The position numbers and the translations under genes were made by a program. Source: Simmondsia chinensis (taxonomy: Eukaryota; Streptophyta; Magnoliopsida; Caryophyllales; Simmondsiaceae). Taken from it: a stretch of DNA of 64,000 nucleotides. The notes beneath the pieces are model-generated. The model was not told where the DNA came from. It searched no databases and saw only the letters and a program-made list of their open reading frames with translations. This document shows, one piece after another, positions 44,488 to 55,563 of the stretch (positions within the stretch are counted from its first letter, which is position 1; every line of letters begins with the position of its first letter). Where the stretch lies: contig JAGTTD010000001.1 of the NCBI GenBank assembly GCA_018398585.1, forward strand, positions 5,024,501 through 5,088,500. Reading direction: 5' to 3'.

Positions 44488-47400
44488 TAGGCATGGCCAC
44501 GAGCCGGGGCCGGCCGGCCTGGCACTGGATCGGGCCGGGCCTGCTTTTTTGACCGAATTAAAAAAAAATTTAAATAATACAAAGTCGTTTTGTACTAAAA
44601 TTATTGTAATTCATTGATAAATAATATGAGATACAAATACATTTTTTTTCAAGCACTAATAATATTAAATATACACGTTCAAAAAAAATAATGCTAAATA
44701 TATGTAATAAAATAAAATATACAATAAGTAATGGTAAATATCTTATCAAAAAAAAAAATAATGGTAAATAAATAACGTAACAAGTACAAATACAACGCAG
44801 TTGGGGCCTAATGTTTAAAGTACAAATTTGTTTATCAAAAAATACAAAGTTTGACATATGGGGGGTGCGGTCGTCTTTTGACGTAAATATTTAAAAGTAA
44901 ATAATTAACATACAAAAGTGTTGATATCAGTCGCATGGGGGGGTTGCTATGTCATCATTTGACGTATCAGTGGTGCGGTCGTCTTCTTCATCGCTCGATG
45001 AATCTAGCTTCATTCTCTGTTGATCTCTGGCCTCAGCTAGCAACCAATCCTTCAAGCACACGGACATCTCCAAGCTTGACGGCGATAGCTTCGCCCTCTT
45101 CGTTCCAAGCAACCTGCCACCAAGACTGAAAGCACACTCCGATGCTACTGAAGACACCAGACAACTTAGTATATCACGTGCCATGGTGGAAAGCACGGGA
45201 TACTGGGTTTGGTTTGTGTTCCACCATTGTAAAAGGTCAAAATACGGGTTGGCTGGTGGCCCGAAAATATGGACCAACGGTGTCCGCAAATCATAATCTA
45301 GCTCGTCACATGACGTGGGGGCTACTGTGGGCGTAAATTGCTCCAACAGCTTCCACGAATATGACGTGTGAACTACTTCCACTAGATGTGGAAGATCCTA
45401 CTACAGCAGTACTAGGATATGGATTATTGGACGCTAATTTCTGGGAATATTGAGAAAATAAACTATGCAAGTCGTTATCGACATCGGCAATGAAAGTGTC
45501 GATATTAAGAATAGGATGCAAATATTTGAAAAAATGTTGGCAAAACAAGTTTAAACCCCCGTGTTTACAACGAGGATCTAAAATAGTTGCCAAGTAGTAT
45601 GTAAGAGGTAGTTCAGAATACTATTTGGCAAACTTTTCTTTCATTGCCTTAATCGATTCGAACAAAATGGGGTTGGATTCTTTACCCACCATCCAATTGA
45701 CAATATCACGCAATTTTGATATTGCTTGAGGCATGGTTGGCTAGTAGCAACCCGAAAAAAATATCGTGACCTCTTTAAACATGCTAAAAAAGTTACAAAT
45801 TTGATCTATTGTCTCCCAATGTATACCAGCTAGGTTGTAATTGCTCCATTCTGTATGATTTTCCTGTGCGAATTCTATCAGAACGTCTTTGTATGGTAGA
45901 ATGCGCTCTAACATTTCTACCATAGACGACCACCCAGTTTAGGACTCTAATTTGAATTGTTTATATTCTACGTTATGCAACCTATATAAATTTCTAAATC
46001 TTTTTTTTCTAGTGCCTGATGATTTAATAGATATTATTACGGATCTTAAGGTGGTAAGTGATACGTTTACAAGATCTAAACCATCTATTACCATTAAATG
46101 CAAAATGTGACAAATGCAAACAATATGGAAACACTTCCCACCTAAAATGGGTCTCATTTGCCTAATTAAATGTGCAACGGATGCAGTGTTATTGGTAGCA
46201 TTGTCGAACGTAATACTGAAGATACGTCGCTCTATGCTCCAGTAGCGGACTGCCAACATAATCGCACCCGTAATTACCTCGACAGTGTGGGGGCAATCTA
46301 AAAGTCCAAAATGAATTATCCTCTTTTGTAGGATGTAGGAGTCATCGGTCCAGTGTACCGCTATGCACATATAAGGTTGGCCGGGTTTCGACGTCCATAT
46401 GTCCGACGTCAACGAGAACATGCTCGTGTTTGTCGCGAAAAGTGTTAAGACCCTAGCTTTCATCCCGTGGTACAAAATAAAAGCGTCCCGCTTTACGGTG
46501 TTCCGAGGAATTCTCACAACGGCGGGGTTCACATTTTGTTGGAGGTAGTCGACGAAATATGGGTTTTCGCCGGCATTGAAAGGCCTTTCACCCAAAATTA
46601 TATATTCAGCTAGCCCCTTTCGGTTGCGCTCTTGGGAGAACCTAAAATTAGCAAGTGCACCGGTCACTTGTTGTACTAGATGTTGTTGACTCTTATCTGG
46701 GTATTGCTCGGGGCGGCACCTAAGTATATGTCTGTTTAATATGCCTGTCCCACTGCCAGGTTAATGGCTAAAAATCCTAACTGGGTCACATAATTTACAA
46801 GTTGCTTTATTAGTTGTCTTATTAAGGGTAAAGTGATTCCATACCCCACTAGTTGTACGCCTACTAGTAGAGGTACTACTTTGAGGCCGGGCTTCGGGGG
46901 TGGGCCTGGGTTCCTCATCAGTTTGTGAGTCTCCAATCCCACCACCACCCGACTCATGATAATCTTATTGTTGTGAAAAGTCACAATCTATGCTATCATC
47001 AGTGTATGGGGGTGATGGGCCTAGTTGTATAAAAGCTCGTTCTTCCATATTAAGTAAGACAATTCTACTCCTTTTAGGGATTCTGGGTGGCCGAGAAGAG
47101 CTAGAAGTAGCACGACCGGCTCCAGAGGATGATGAAGAGTTGTGTGCCATATTAGTATAAGTGATTAGTATTTATAAAATGCAAGTAGTAATGCAAATTA
47201 AATAACTAAAAATGCAAATCAAATAAAATTACGATACTAAAATTACCGAAAAGAGAGAACAATGAAATTCGAACTTCAGCCAAACACTTTACGAACTTCG
47301 AACTTTAGAGCACAATTTTGCAATTTGCAAAGTTGAAGAAGATGGGAGATGATTTTTTTTTATAATTAGCGGCAAAACCGCGCAACAAAGCAGCGAACTC

Positions 47401-47570
47401 GGCAAAAACGAGCCCCTGAAATGGGTTGGGGAGGATTAAGTATTTATAGAAAAAAATATATAAATTTTTTTTTATTATTACCGTTGGGGCAACACTAGGC
47501 GTGCCCGGGCCGGGCCCAACGGCCAGCATATTTTGGCCCATGGCCCTGCCCGGCCCGTTGGCCACGCCTA
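44488..47570 (-). mobile_element. hAT transposon, 3.1 kb, decayed
   Basis: Ends taggcatggcca and ggccacgccta are inverted repeats with GC-rich subterminal gggccggg blocks. ctggagc flanks both sides (44481-44487 and 47571-47577). This is 7 bp, while hAT normally makes 8, so one base has probably changed. It encodes a broken hAT transposase on the minus strand. Confidence 0.85.
44930..47150 (-). pseudogene. hAT transposase, disrupted
   Basis: The N-terminus at 47150 starts with a Ser-rich MAHNSSSSSGAG, followed by a BED zinc finger (about 46880-46720, with CKLCD and RH). The central part is at 46667-45939 (TGALANFRFSQERN, MFSLTSDIWTS, SITFDNATNN, CHILHLMV). The C-terminal hAT dimerisation part is at 45382-44930 (YPVLSTMARDIL, VASECAFS, RAKLSP). 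Stops or frame changes separate these pieces, for example a TAA in the zinc-finger region, and no full reading frame exists. The domain order is that of plant Ac/RICESLEEPER-type proteins. Confidence 0.85.
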
Positions 47571-47577
47571 CTGGAGC

Positions 47578-48447
47578 AAACAACTTTTTTTAAGATTTCT
47601 TTCAGGCTTATTGGAATATTCTCGGGGATACAACTATAACCTCACACAAAAAGAGAATAAATGTAGGAAGGATATATTTCTGATATGAAACAAGTATAGA
47701 GTGATATGAATTTTCAAGTAATTTTTCAAGTAATTTCTAAATAATTTTCGAGTACATTTTGGGAAGAGACACAACCCTTACAAAAAGCGAAAGACTTCTT
47801 CCCAAACATCACAAAAAAGTGTGCACAAAAGGGGCTAAAAAACTGCCTTGTGTGTTAATGTTGTATATCAAAACACTGTTGTGGGTTGAAGTTGTGTGTC
47901 AACACATAGCCTAAGCCTTTGGGCATTAAGGTTTTCGGTAAGATTGTATGTCGAGTTTCAACACACACCATGTCCGAGCCAAAACACTTCTAAAACATAT
48001 CCAAAATATTTTGTTTTGAAAATACACCATTATAGTTGTCCATTTTGAATCATTTTGATTACTAAATGAGATTTTTTAGAATCAGTTGACTAAACATTTA
48101 AAAAGTTGATATAAGTGACGAATTTATCTATTTTTGTCCGCTTTCATAACTAAATGAAATTGTTTTGAAGGTTTCGACTCATGCTTTTATTTGTACACCG
48201 AGAAATTGTAATTCTTTAACCCGAACTATACGTAAGCCCACCAGCTAAAAACTCTTTCATATAAGTCCATGACTTATCCTCTAATATGGTTGCTTGATGC
48301 GATATCCTGTAGTTCGTCGGGCCTGAGGCTATTTGCAGTGTCCAAAAAAAAAAAAAAAAAACACAATTTTCATAAACCAATGAAATAAGCAAAGGCCCAC
48401 CAACAAGAACAATGAAAATGGGCAATCTTACCAACCACAGTTTGGTC
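47578..48447. other. No gene or clear repeat seen
   Basis: AT-rich DNA with short local duplications such as tcaagtaatttttcaagtaa near 47714. Nothing coding is supported. Confidence 0.4.
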
Positions 48448-48580
48448 CAACAACAACAACAACAATCCCAATGCCTCAAAGGCTCCCGCTTGCGCAGGGT
48501 TTGGGAGGGGTAAGATGTACGCAGTCTTACCCCGTCAGAGTGAGACCCTAATGAGAGATTGTTTCAAATGACCCCCAACC
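48448..48580 (-). mobile_element. SINE/LINE 3' tail insertion
   Basis: Plus strand: (caa)n, tcccaatgcctcaaaggctc, agggtttgggaggggtaag, atgtacgcagtcttacccc, cccccaacctgatag. No 5S or tRNA head. Confidence 0.72.
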
Positions 48581-48745
48581 TGATAGTAGATATTTATGAA
48601 GAACCTGTACGAAGGGCATGTCTTATTTTAGAATTGATCCGTATTTAGAAAAATGTAAGAGAAAAAGAGTGAGAGAAAAAAAAGGAGTTGAAGAAGAATA
48701 GGAGAAATAGCAATCCAATTCATTCATGTCTTATTTGATTACACC

Positions 48746-49374
48746 CAAGGTTGTTAAAATCAGAATTCTACTTAGAATAGATAGAGGCTTTTAGAATCAA
48801 AATCATTTAATTGAATCAAGAATCGTAAGATTTTACTAAATGTATATTATAATTTTTTTTAAATATTAGTTATATAATTCAAAATATTATTAATAAGACT
48901 TTTATTTATATGGGTATATATAAGAAATATAATCAAATATGATAAAAATATTGTCAAGCAACATAGATATGTCATTTTATAATACAATAATTATGAGAGC
49001 TTTTAAAATAAATGTAGCTACTCGAACTTTATATTAAGATTAAAACATAAAATTAAACTTAATTTGAGTTTCTTGAATGAATATAATGCTTAATTAACTT
49101 TATTTTACTTCAAACTAATAAAGTAAGTTCATTTAGAATATATGTTTGGTTTTTTTATATTTTAACTTTTTATTTGTATATGTTGGTATAATCGAGGTCG
49201 GATTAGTAGAATCGTAAAACCGTATTAAAATTCTATCCGTTAATTTAATGTAATATCAATGAATCGTAAGATTCTACAAAATTAAGATTCTACTTACGAT
49301 TTAGATCATTCGGCAATGGTGAAATTGTATAATCATAAGATTTCAAGATTTGAATCGGGATTTTAATAACCATG
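48746..49374 (+). mobile_element. hAT-type MITE, 629 bp, copy 1
   Basis: Ends caaggttgttaaaatc and gattttaataaccatg are inverted repeats. Flanks attacacc (48738-48745) and attactcc (49375-49382) are an 8-bp target duplication with one mismatch. The interior is related to 59201-59801 in the opposite orientation (shared 'agaatcttaagatt' blocks, tataccaatataa-type stretches). Confidence 0.75.
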
Positions 49375-49382
49375 ATTACTCC

Positions 49383-49798
49383 TAGGGGTGTAAATAAGTT
49401 GAGCCGACACATTATAAAGTTAAAAAGGCTTAGCTTACTTTGAGCTCAAGCCGAGCCGAGCCCGAGCATAGTAAAGCTTGAGCTCATAGGCTTGTGAGTC
49501 TAAATGAGCCTAAGCGAGCCTTTTTTAATATAATATATTTGATAAAATATTGCTAATGAAGCCAAGTTTTAGCCTACATGAGCTGAGCCCAAGCTTATTA
49601 AATGAGTGCAAACGAGTCTAGATTGAGATTAAATGAGTCAAAATATTGCAAGCTTAATTCAAAACTTGCTGAGCTTAGATCGAGCCTAGCTGAGCTCGAG
49701 CTTTTGACAAGTCGAACTCGAGTTTGAACTTTCCAAGCTCGGTGAGCTTCGAGTCAAGCCTTAGCCGAGTGAACCTCGAGCCTGGCAGGCCTCGGCGT
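49383..49798. repeat. GAGCTCGAG-rich degenerate repeat upstream of the PPR gene
   Basis: Starts taggggtgtaaataag and carries gagccgagcc, gagctcgagc and gcctcgagcc motifs. Member of the same dispersed set as 7895-8630. It ends in a (TA)n tract at 49800-49824, about 190 bases before the PPR start codon. Confidence 0.5.
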
Positions 49799-49799
49799 G

Positions 49800-49824
49800 T
49801 ATATATATATATATATATATATAT
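49800..49824. repeat. (TA)n microsatellite
   Basis: About 25 bases of TA just upstream of the PPR leader. Confidence 0.9.
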
Positions 49825-50014
49825 CAATTCCAATTTTAAAAAATTGGTGACGTCCACCTTTCATGGAGTTCAAGTTACCGTTGCTTTTCCCGCCTTATTA
49901 TCCTTTCATGAATCATTCTCTCTCTCTCTCTTTGCTCCACTCCCCCACCCATCAAAAAACCTCAAATTTCTCTAGTATTTGCATTTCAGGTCTCAAATTC
50001 AAACTTTAGATCTC

Positions 50015-51931
50015 ATGCGTTTCATTTTTCAAAAGGCACACAAGCTGTTCGATAAAATTACCGATCCATGTACTTGCTTGTTGACACCCTTATTCAGCTT
50101 CCCTTGTAGAAATTTTCTCAGTATCAACCCGAATCTCGACTACCCATATGAGTATTCTGTTGAAAATGAGGACGTAGTATCTTGGACATTGAGAATATCG
50201 AGTTTGGTGAAGCAGAACCAGCCTAGGGATGCTTTTGACACGTTCAAATTGATGCTTATGAATGAGAAAAGGCTGAGTTATGTTACTATTTTAAGCGTAT
50301 TGCGTGCAATTGATGCGGTGGGGTTAGAAAATTTGATACGGGGAGTTCATGGGTTGATGATCAAGATGGGGTTTGAGTTAGAAGTATCAGTTTTTACCGC
50401 ATTGATTGGTGTTTATGGTAGTTTTGATGTATCCATTTCGTTGAAGCTTTTCGCAGATTTTCCCGTTAAGGATTTGGTTATGTGGAGTTCAATGGTTTCA
50501 GTGTGTGTAAAGAGCGGTGAATATTTCGAAGCTATAGAGATATTCAGGGAAATGGTGAGGAAAGGAGTGGAACCGAGTTATGTTAGTGTTGTTAGTGTTC
50601 TTCCAGCTTGTGCCAAACTTGAGCTACTTTCTCTGGGCAAAGAAATACATGGGTTTTCCATGAAAAGAAGATTTTATTCTCTGATTAATGTTCAGAACTC
50701 GCTTATAGATATGTATGCAAAATGTGGTGATCTGAGAGCTTCAACCCGGGTTTTTGCTGGAGTTGACAAGAAGGATATGGTTACTTGGAAGACCATAATT
50801 CGTGGGTTTATTGAAAATGGGTATCCTTCAAAAGCATTGAACCTCTTTTCTGAAATGCAATCATCTCGCTTTGATCTAGACGACGGTATCCTATGTGAGG
50901 TTATTGGTGCAGCTTCCGTTGCAGAACAACTTCTCTCTGGACTCGGATTACATTGCTATAGTTTTAAAAAGGGGTTTGTGATGTCTTTTTCGGTTGGAAC
51001 AGCCCTTCTTCATATGTACGCAAAATTTGGCCTGGCACACCCATCCGAACTTATATTTGAACATATTTGTCATAAAGATCTTATTGCCTGGAGTGCAATG
51101 ATATCTGCATATGCTCAAGGAGGGAAGCCTTTCAAGGCGTTACAGATTTTCAAAAGGATGCAATCATCGAATGAAAAACCCAACGAGATCACATTTGTTA
51201 GTTTATTGCAAGCTTGCTCTGCAACGAGCGATCTCGAGCTTGGTGAAAGCATTCAAGGTTATGTAACCAAAGCTGGTTACTTGCCAAATTCTTTCTTAGT
51301 ATCTGCTCTAATTGACTTGTACTGTAAATTTGGAAGAATAAAGCAAGGGAGATCTTTGTTTGATGAAAATCCTATCAAAGATCTAATCTGCTGGAGTTCA
51401 ATGATTAATGGATATGGTATAAACGGTTTCGGGTTCGAAGCTCTGGAAACTTTTTCTAACATGATAAATAGTGGAATAAGGCCAAATGAAGTCGTTTTTG
51501 TATCTGTTCTATCAGCCTGCAGTCACTGTGGGCTGGAACATGAAGCGTGGAGTTGGTTTCATTCTATGCAACGCGTGTACAGAATTAAACCGAAACTTGT
51601 ACATTATGCTTGTATCGTGGACCTTCTTAGCCGTCAAGGGAAGGTTCAACGAGCTCTCGAATTTGTGTACGACATGCCAATGGCACCTGATAAAAGAATT
51701 TGGGCATCTATTCTTTCTGGGTGCACATTAACTCGTGGATCAATTGAAGCAGCAGAGGTTGTGGTTGAAAGGCTTGCTGCATTGGATCCGAAAAACACGA
51801 GTTATTATGTGGTTTTGTCAAACTTATATGCAGAGGAAGGTAGATGGGAAGATGCGGAGAGGACGAGACAATTGATAGGCACGAATGGAACGAGGAAGAC
51901 TACAGGTTATAGCGTTATTGGACCGGCCTAA
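50015..51931 (+). CDS. Pentatricopeptide repeat protein, PLS class, E subclass, 638 aa
   Basis: Single exon, as usual for plant PPR genes. Tandem PPR motifs cover most of the protein (for example DVVSWTLRISSLVKQNQ, DLVMWSSMVSVCVKSGEYF, NSLIDMYAKCGDL, DMVTWKTIIRGFIENGYP, DLIAWSAMISAYAQGG, DLICWSSMINGYGING). The C-terminus has an E motif (APDKRIWASIL... ending NLYAEEGRWEDAERTRQLI) and stops soon after, with no DYW deaminase domain. Such proteins bind organelle RNA one base per repeat and mostly support C-to-U editing in mitochondria or plastids, recruiting a DYW partner. The start ATG at 50015 follows a CT-rich leader (about 49918-49932). The N-terminal 50 residues could be an organelle targeting peptide. 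The RNA target cannot be read from here. Confidence 0.92.
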   Translation: MRFIFQKAHKLFDKITDPCTCLLTPLFSFPCRNFLSINPNLDYPYEYSVENEDVVSWTLRISSLVKQNQPRDAFDTFKLMLMNEKRLSYVTILSVLRAIDAVGLENLIRGVHGLMIKMGFELEVSVFTALIGVYGSFDVSISLKLFADFPVKDLVMWSSMVSVCVKSGEYFEAIEIFREMVRKGVEPSYVSVVSVLPACAKLELLSLGKEIHGFSMKRRFYSLINVQNSLIDMYAKCGDLRASTRVFAGVDKKDMVTWKTIIRGFIENGYPSKALNLFSEMQSSRFDLDDGILCEVIGAASVAEQLLSGLGLHCYSFKKGFVMSFSVGTALLHMYAKFGLAHPSELIFEHICHKDLIAWSAMISAYAQGGKPFKALQIFKRMQSSNEKPNEITFVSLLQACSATSDLELGESIQGYVTKAGYLPNSFLVSALIDLYCKFGRIKQGRSLFDENPIKDLICWSSMINGYGINGFGFEALETFSNMINSGIRPNEVVFVSVLSACSHCGLEHEAWSWFHSMQRVYRIKPKLVHYACIVDLLSRQGKVQRALEFVYDMPMAPDKRIWASILSGCTLTRGSIEAAEVVVERLAALDPKNTSYYVVLSNLYAEEGRWEDAERTRQLIGTNGTRKTTGYSVIGPA

Positions 51932-52130
51932 TGTTTTGTATATATTGTGCATTTCTGCAAGGTAAGAATTTAAAGCATTTTGGTTTGCTTTTGTCCATGT
52001 GTTTTTAAGCATTATGAGAAAATTGCTTTGATAGAGAGATTGAGCAGAACTTAGAACTCAGTATCAAGCATGCTCAAACTACAATTGCGTTGATGCCATG
52101 AGAGCCATAGGCACTGGTATACATAGCGCC

Positions 52131-52285
52131 CTTTGAGCTGTTGGAGTCGGTATAATGATTAAACTCCCAACCTTCAAGTCAGAGGTCTTGGATTCAAAGC
52201 TCATTTCTCTCCCTTCCCCAGGTGTTGGTGTCCTTACTCAGGGAAAAGTTATTCCCTCCTTAGCATTGTAAAATAAGAAAAAACA
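52131..52285 (+). mobile_element. tRNA-derived SINE after the PPR gene
   Basis: ggagtcggtataatgatta resembles an A box region and cttggattcaaagctc a B box. The tail reads ggtgttggtgtccttactc, cctccttagcattgtaaaat and an A-rich end. Similar to 22175-22315. Confidence 0.55.
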
Positions 52286-52879
52286 TAACGGCCTCCCAGG
52301 TGACCTTCAAAGACAGGAATCCTTGAACCAGTTTTTCATGCAATACTTGAAACCGACCTTCAGAATGCCCTGTGTTGAATTTGGTAATGTGACCACCCAT
52401 GGGAAGAATCGGGAGTTGTTTAGGCTAGCTTAAACACATTTCGAATAATCCAATTTATATTAATACCTATTAATATTTGGATTCTTTATGTTATATATGT
52501 GGACACGTGACTTATAATGTATCATAGATTGGTCTTATTTCTCCATTTACGAATGTGATATGCGGTAAAACATACTGATAATATAACTAATTTTCAAAAT
52601 TAGACCTTTACAAATTTTGGGGCCCAATCAACTAGTTCAGTTACTTGGGGTCTTGATCGGTCTCCATTGACAAAATTTTCTGCATTCATCAACGGAGGGA
52701 GATGATATTTATGCTTTGTCATGAAAATTTCCCTCTGTTTGTAGATCTATTTAAGAGGTAATACATGTAAATGTTTCTGATATTAATAAACGAATTCTCA
52801 GTGACTTCATTGAGTATTTTTACTTGGTTATCATCCCCTACTTCATTTGCTTTTCAGTAGTAAGTGTAAACGAATTAAA
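52286..52879. other. No gene seen
   Basis: No coding or repeat structure is recognised. Confidence 0.4.
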
Positions 52880-53380
52880 CATTTAATGAACTGCTCGTGT
52901 TCGAAATTGATTGGAGCTCGATTGTGTTCATTTTGAGGGGTTCATAGCTTATCAAACTGAGCTCGAGTAGGTTCCGTAAGCTTAACAATCTATGTTTGAC
53001 TAGGGCAGTGCTCGACTCGTTGATGTTCATGAACAGTTCGATGAAAGCTCGTTAAAAACTTGTTACCAGCTTGTTAAGGACTTGTTAATTGGTTGCTATT
53101 AGCTCAATAATGAATCAATCAATGATGGTATAGAAGTAGAAAGTTCAAGTAGCTTGGCTCTATAGCATGCTCGGTGTGATAGTGAGGTCGGCTTGATAAC
53201 AAGCTCAATTTGGCTCAACTAAACTAATGAGCTAAGTTGAGTGAATTGAGCATATTAACAATTTATTGAACCGAGAAGGTTCAAAAGCTCAATAAAGACT
53301 CATATCAAACTTGAGCTTGTGAAGGCTTATCAAGCTCGAGTTTGGACAAGAGAATGCTCGACTCAGCTCACTTACGCCCT
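52880..53380. repeat. GAGCTCG-rich degenerate repeat
   Basis: Dense in ttgagcttg, gctcgagt, cgatgaaagctcgtt and related motifs. Relative of 7895-8630 and 49383-49798. Confidence 0.45.
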
Positions 53381-53537
53381 TACTTTTCATTATACAATGA
53401 TCAAAATTGATATTTGTAGTGTTAAATTTCAGTTGTAGAAATTTTTGGGTACTACTTGTCAATATAGAAGGCATCAGACTATGAAAATTCATTCTTCTAA
53501 AACTCCCCAAGAACACTAAAAGAGTTCACTCTCTAGC

Positions 53538-54083
53538 AGTGGTGGATCCAAAAAAAAAAAACCCCCACAGTGGGCACCTACAATGGACCATGGACTAGTT
53601 CAGGGCCAGACATAACCCCAAGTAACCGCTTCGGGCCCCCAAAATTTAAGGGCCTCGGATTTTTGGGTTGTGATTTTTAAAGTAACAATTCTTAATATCA
53701 GTAAATCTTATAGTCAAAATTATTATAGTTTGTTACATAGGAAGAGTCCATTTTGAGAATTTCCCTTGACTCCTCAAAAATGTCAAGACTAGCTCTAGAC
53801 TAATTGTATTCACCAATATCAAACATACCTCCAACCCCAAAACAAAAATTCAAAAGCAGAGTTCCCCGACCTGTGCATGCTGCTTGCTAGAGTTGGATGA
53901 CGACGGGCTGGACAGCCACCAGTGGGACACGGCAATGAGTTGAGCCTTGGGGTTGGGGGCTTGACAAAATTAGAAGGGAATTTGTGTAATTTAAACGTAA
54001 ATATTTACCAATATTAGGTATTCAGCACAAGGGCCACCAGGGGCCCATACCCCAACACCAGAAGTGTGGGATCCGCCCCGGCC
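53538..54083. mobile_element. Non-autonomous hAT-like element with 'cagtggnggatcc' ends
   Basis: Left end agtggtggatcc and right end ggatccgccccggcc are imperfect inverted repeats. Flanks ctctagc and ctctggt are a possible target duplication. Such ends are common in plant hAT MITEs. The interior has cggg and gggccccc blocks but no coding sequence. Confidence 0.55.
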
Positions 54084-55555
54084 CTCTGGTAGAGAAATCT
54101 TTGTGTGCCTTCTTCCCGTCCCAGATAGTTGTCTAGCGTCCTGTGTGAACCGTAACTTAGTTTAGTTTCGACTTGATTTTTTATGGATCTTTTAGGTGCA
54201 CTAGGGTTTGTATGTAGCTATAAACAACTGCCTAGGGTTTGTGAGAACATTTACATAAGAGTGAGCAAATCTCTTGAGCCCTCCTTTGAAAAGATAGTGA
54301 AATGTCATGAACGTAAGCACAATTGGCTCAACCACTTAAACTTGGTGTTCTATTTTTCGCTTTTTAATTGGTTTTTCGTTAGTTTTTTTGTTTTGTTTCC
54401 TTGTTCAGGTATTCATAGTACTAGCCAAGTACATAGGGAGACTCGGCCCATTCAAATCAAAATAGAACGAGCACTCTACAAACAAAGCTTTCTGACTCAT
54501 TTTGAACAGATGGCAACATGTTCCCACTGTGAAGGCCTTTCGTAAGTGCCGCTAGCTAAAGGTTGATGGCGTATTCTGTAGCTCAAAATCAATTACGTAA
54601 CGACCTTTATTTAATGTCATATTATCAATGAAAAATAGTCCAGTTTTGAAAGTTATTTTGGTAGAATGAGTTTGTTTTTAGTCCGTCTAAAGCTAATTGT
54701 TTCGGGTTCACTTAATGTAGGATTTACTAGCGGAGATGCTCTCAAGATGGTATGAGCATGTGAAGTGGAAGCCTGTGGATTCTATAGCTAACGGGAGCTA
54801 GTCATATCGAAAGAGAGACCTAAAAAGACATGTTTGGATTTTTTGGTTAAAAGAAGTTGTCATTGGAACTTTAATGAAGATATGACTCACGATAAAGTGC
54901 AACAAAGAAGAAATTGAGCTGTTCTTGCATAGTTATTGAAGTAGATGATAGGACTCGTCAAACTACAATGTAAAATTGAGCTCGAGTTGGGGCCAGGCGA
55001 ACGAAAGAGAGATCCAAATTGAATATCCTTTTTTTTTTTTTGTTAATTTGATTACAAACTCAAAAGATGCCGAGTTTGATTACATGCAGGGAGTAGATAT
55101 AGAGACGAGGCAAGTTTACTTTAACTATGTTATAAATTTGTTTCTACTGTATATCTTGAATAAAAAATAACAGCCTATATGTAATATATTGTAAAGGTAT
55201 ATTTACTATGTATATAAAGGACATATATATTTGAAGGATTCAACCATCAAATTATGCCCATGAGAAGATGTCAAACTTCCATCCTCATTCAAAGTCTTTT
55301 TTTTCCTAGAAAATTAACGGCAAAGTCACTATACAAAGAAGGGACACTGGCAAGAATGAGGCCTAAGTCTACGTGCAAAAAAGACCAATACAAGAACATT
55401 ACAAAAGATATTGAGAACAAATGTTAAAATCAAAAGACCTCATCAACGTTAGCTTTGACACAAAAATAGAAAGAAAAAACCCAAGGCACCTATACGGGGA
55501 GAGGATGAAGCAAGCGGAAGCAAATCGTAGCTCTGAATCTTGGACCTCCACCACA
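54084..55555. other. No supported gene
   Basis: A 120-codon frame at 54183-54545 resembles nothing known to me and has a low-complexity hydrophobic centre. I do not call it a gene. Confidence 0.35.
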
Positions 55556-55563
55556 ACAATGGG

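Noticed and set aside
54183..54545. 120-codon reading frame
   Set aside because: No recognisable motif, low-complexity hydrophobic middle, no splice or codon evidence.
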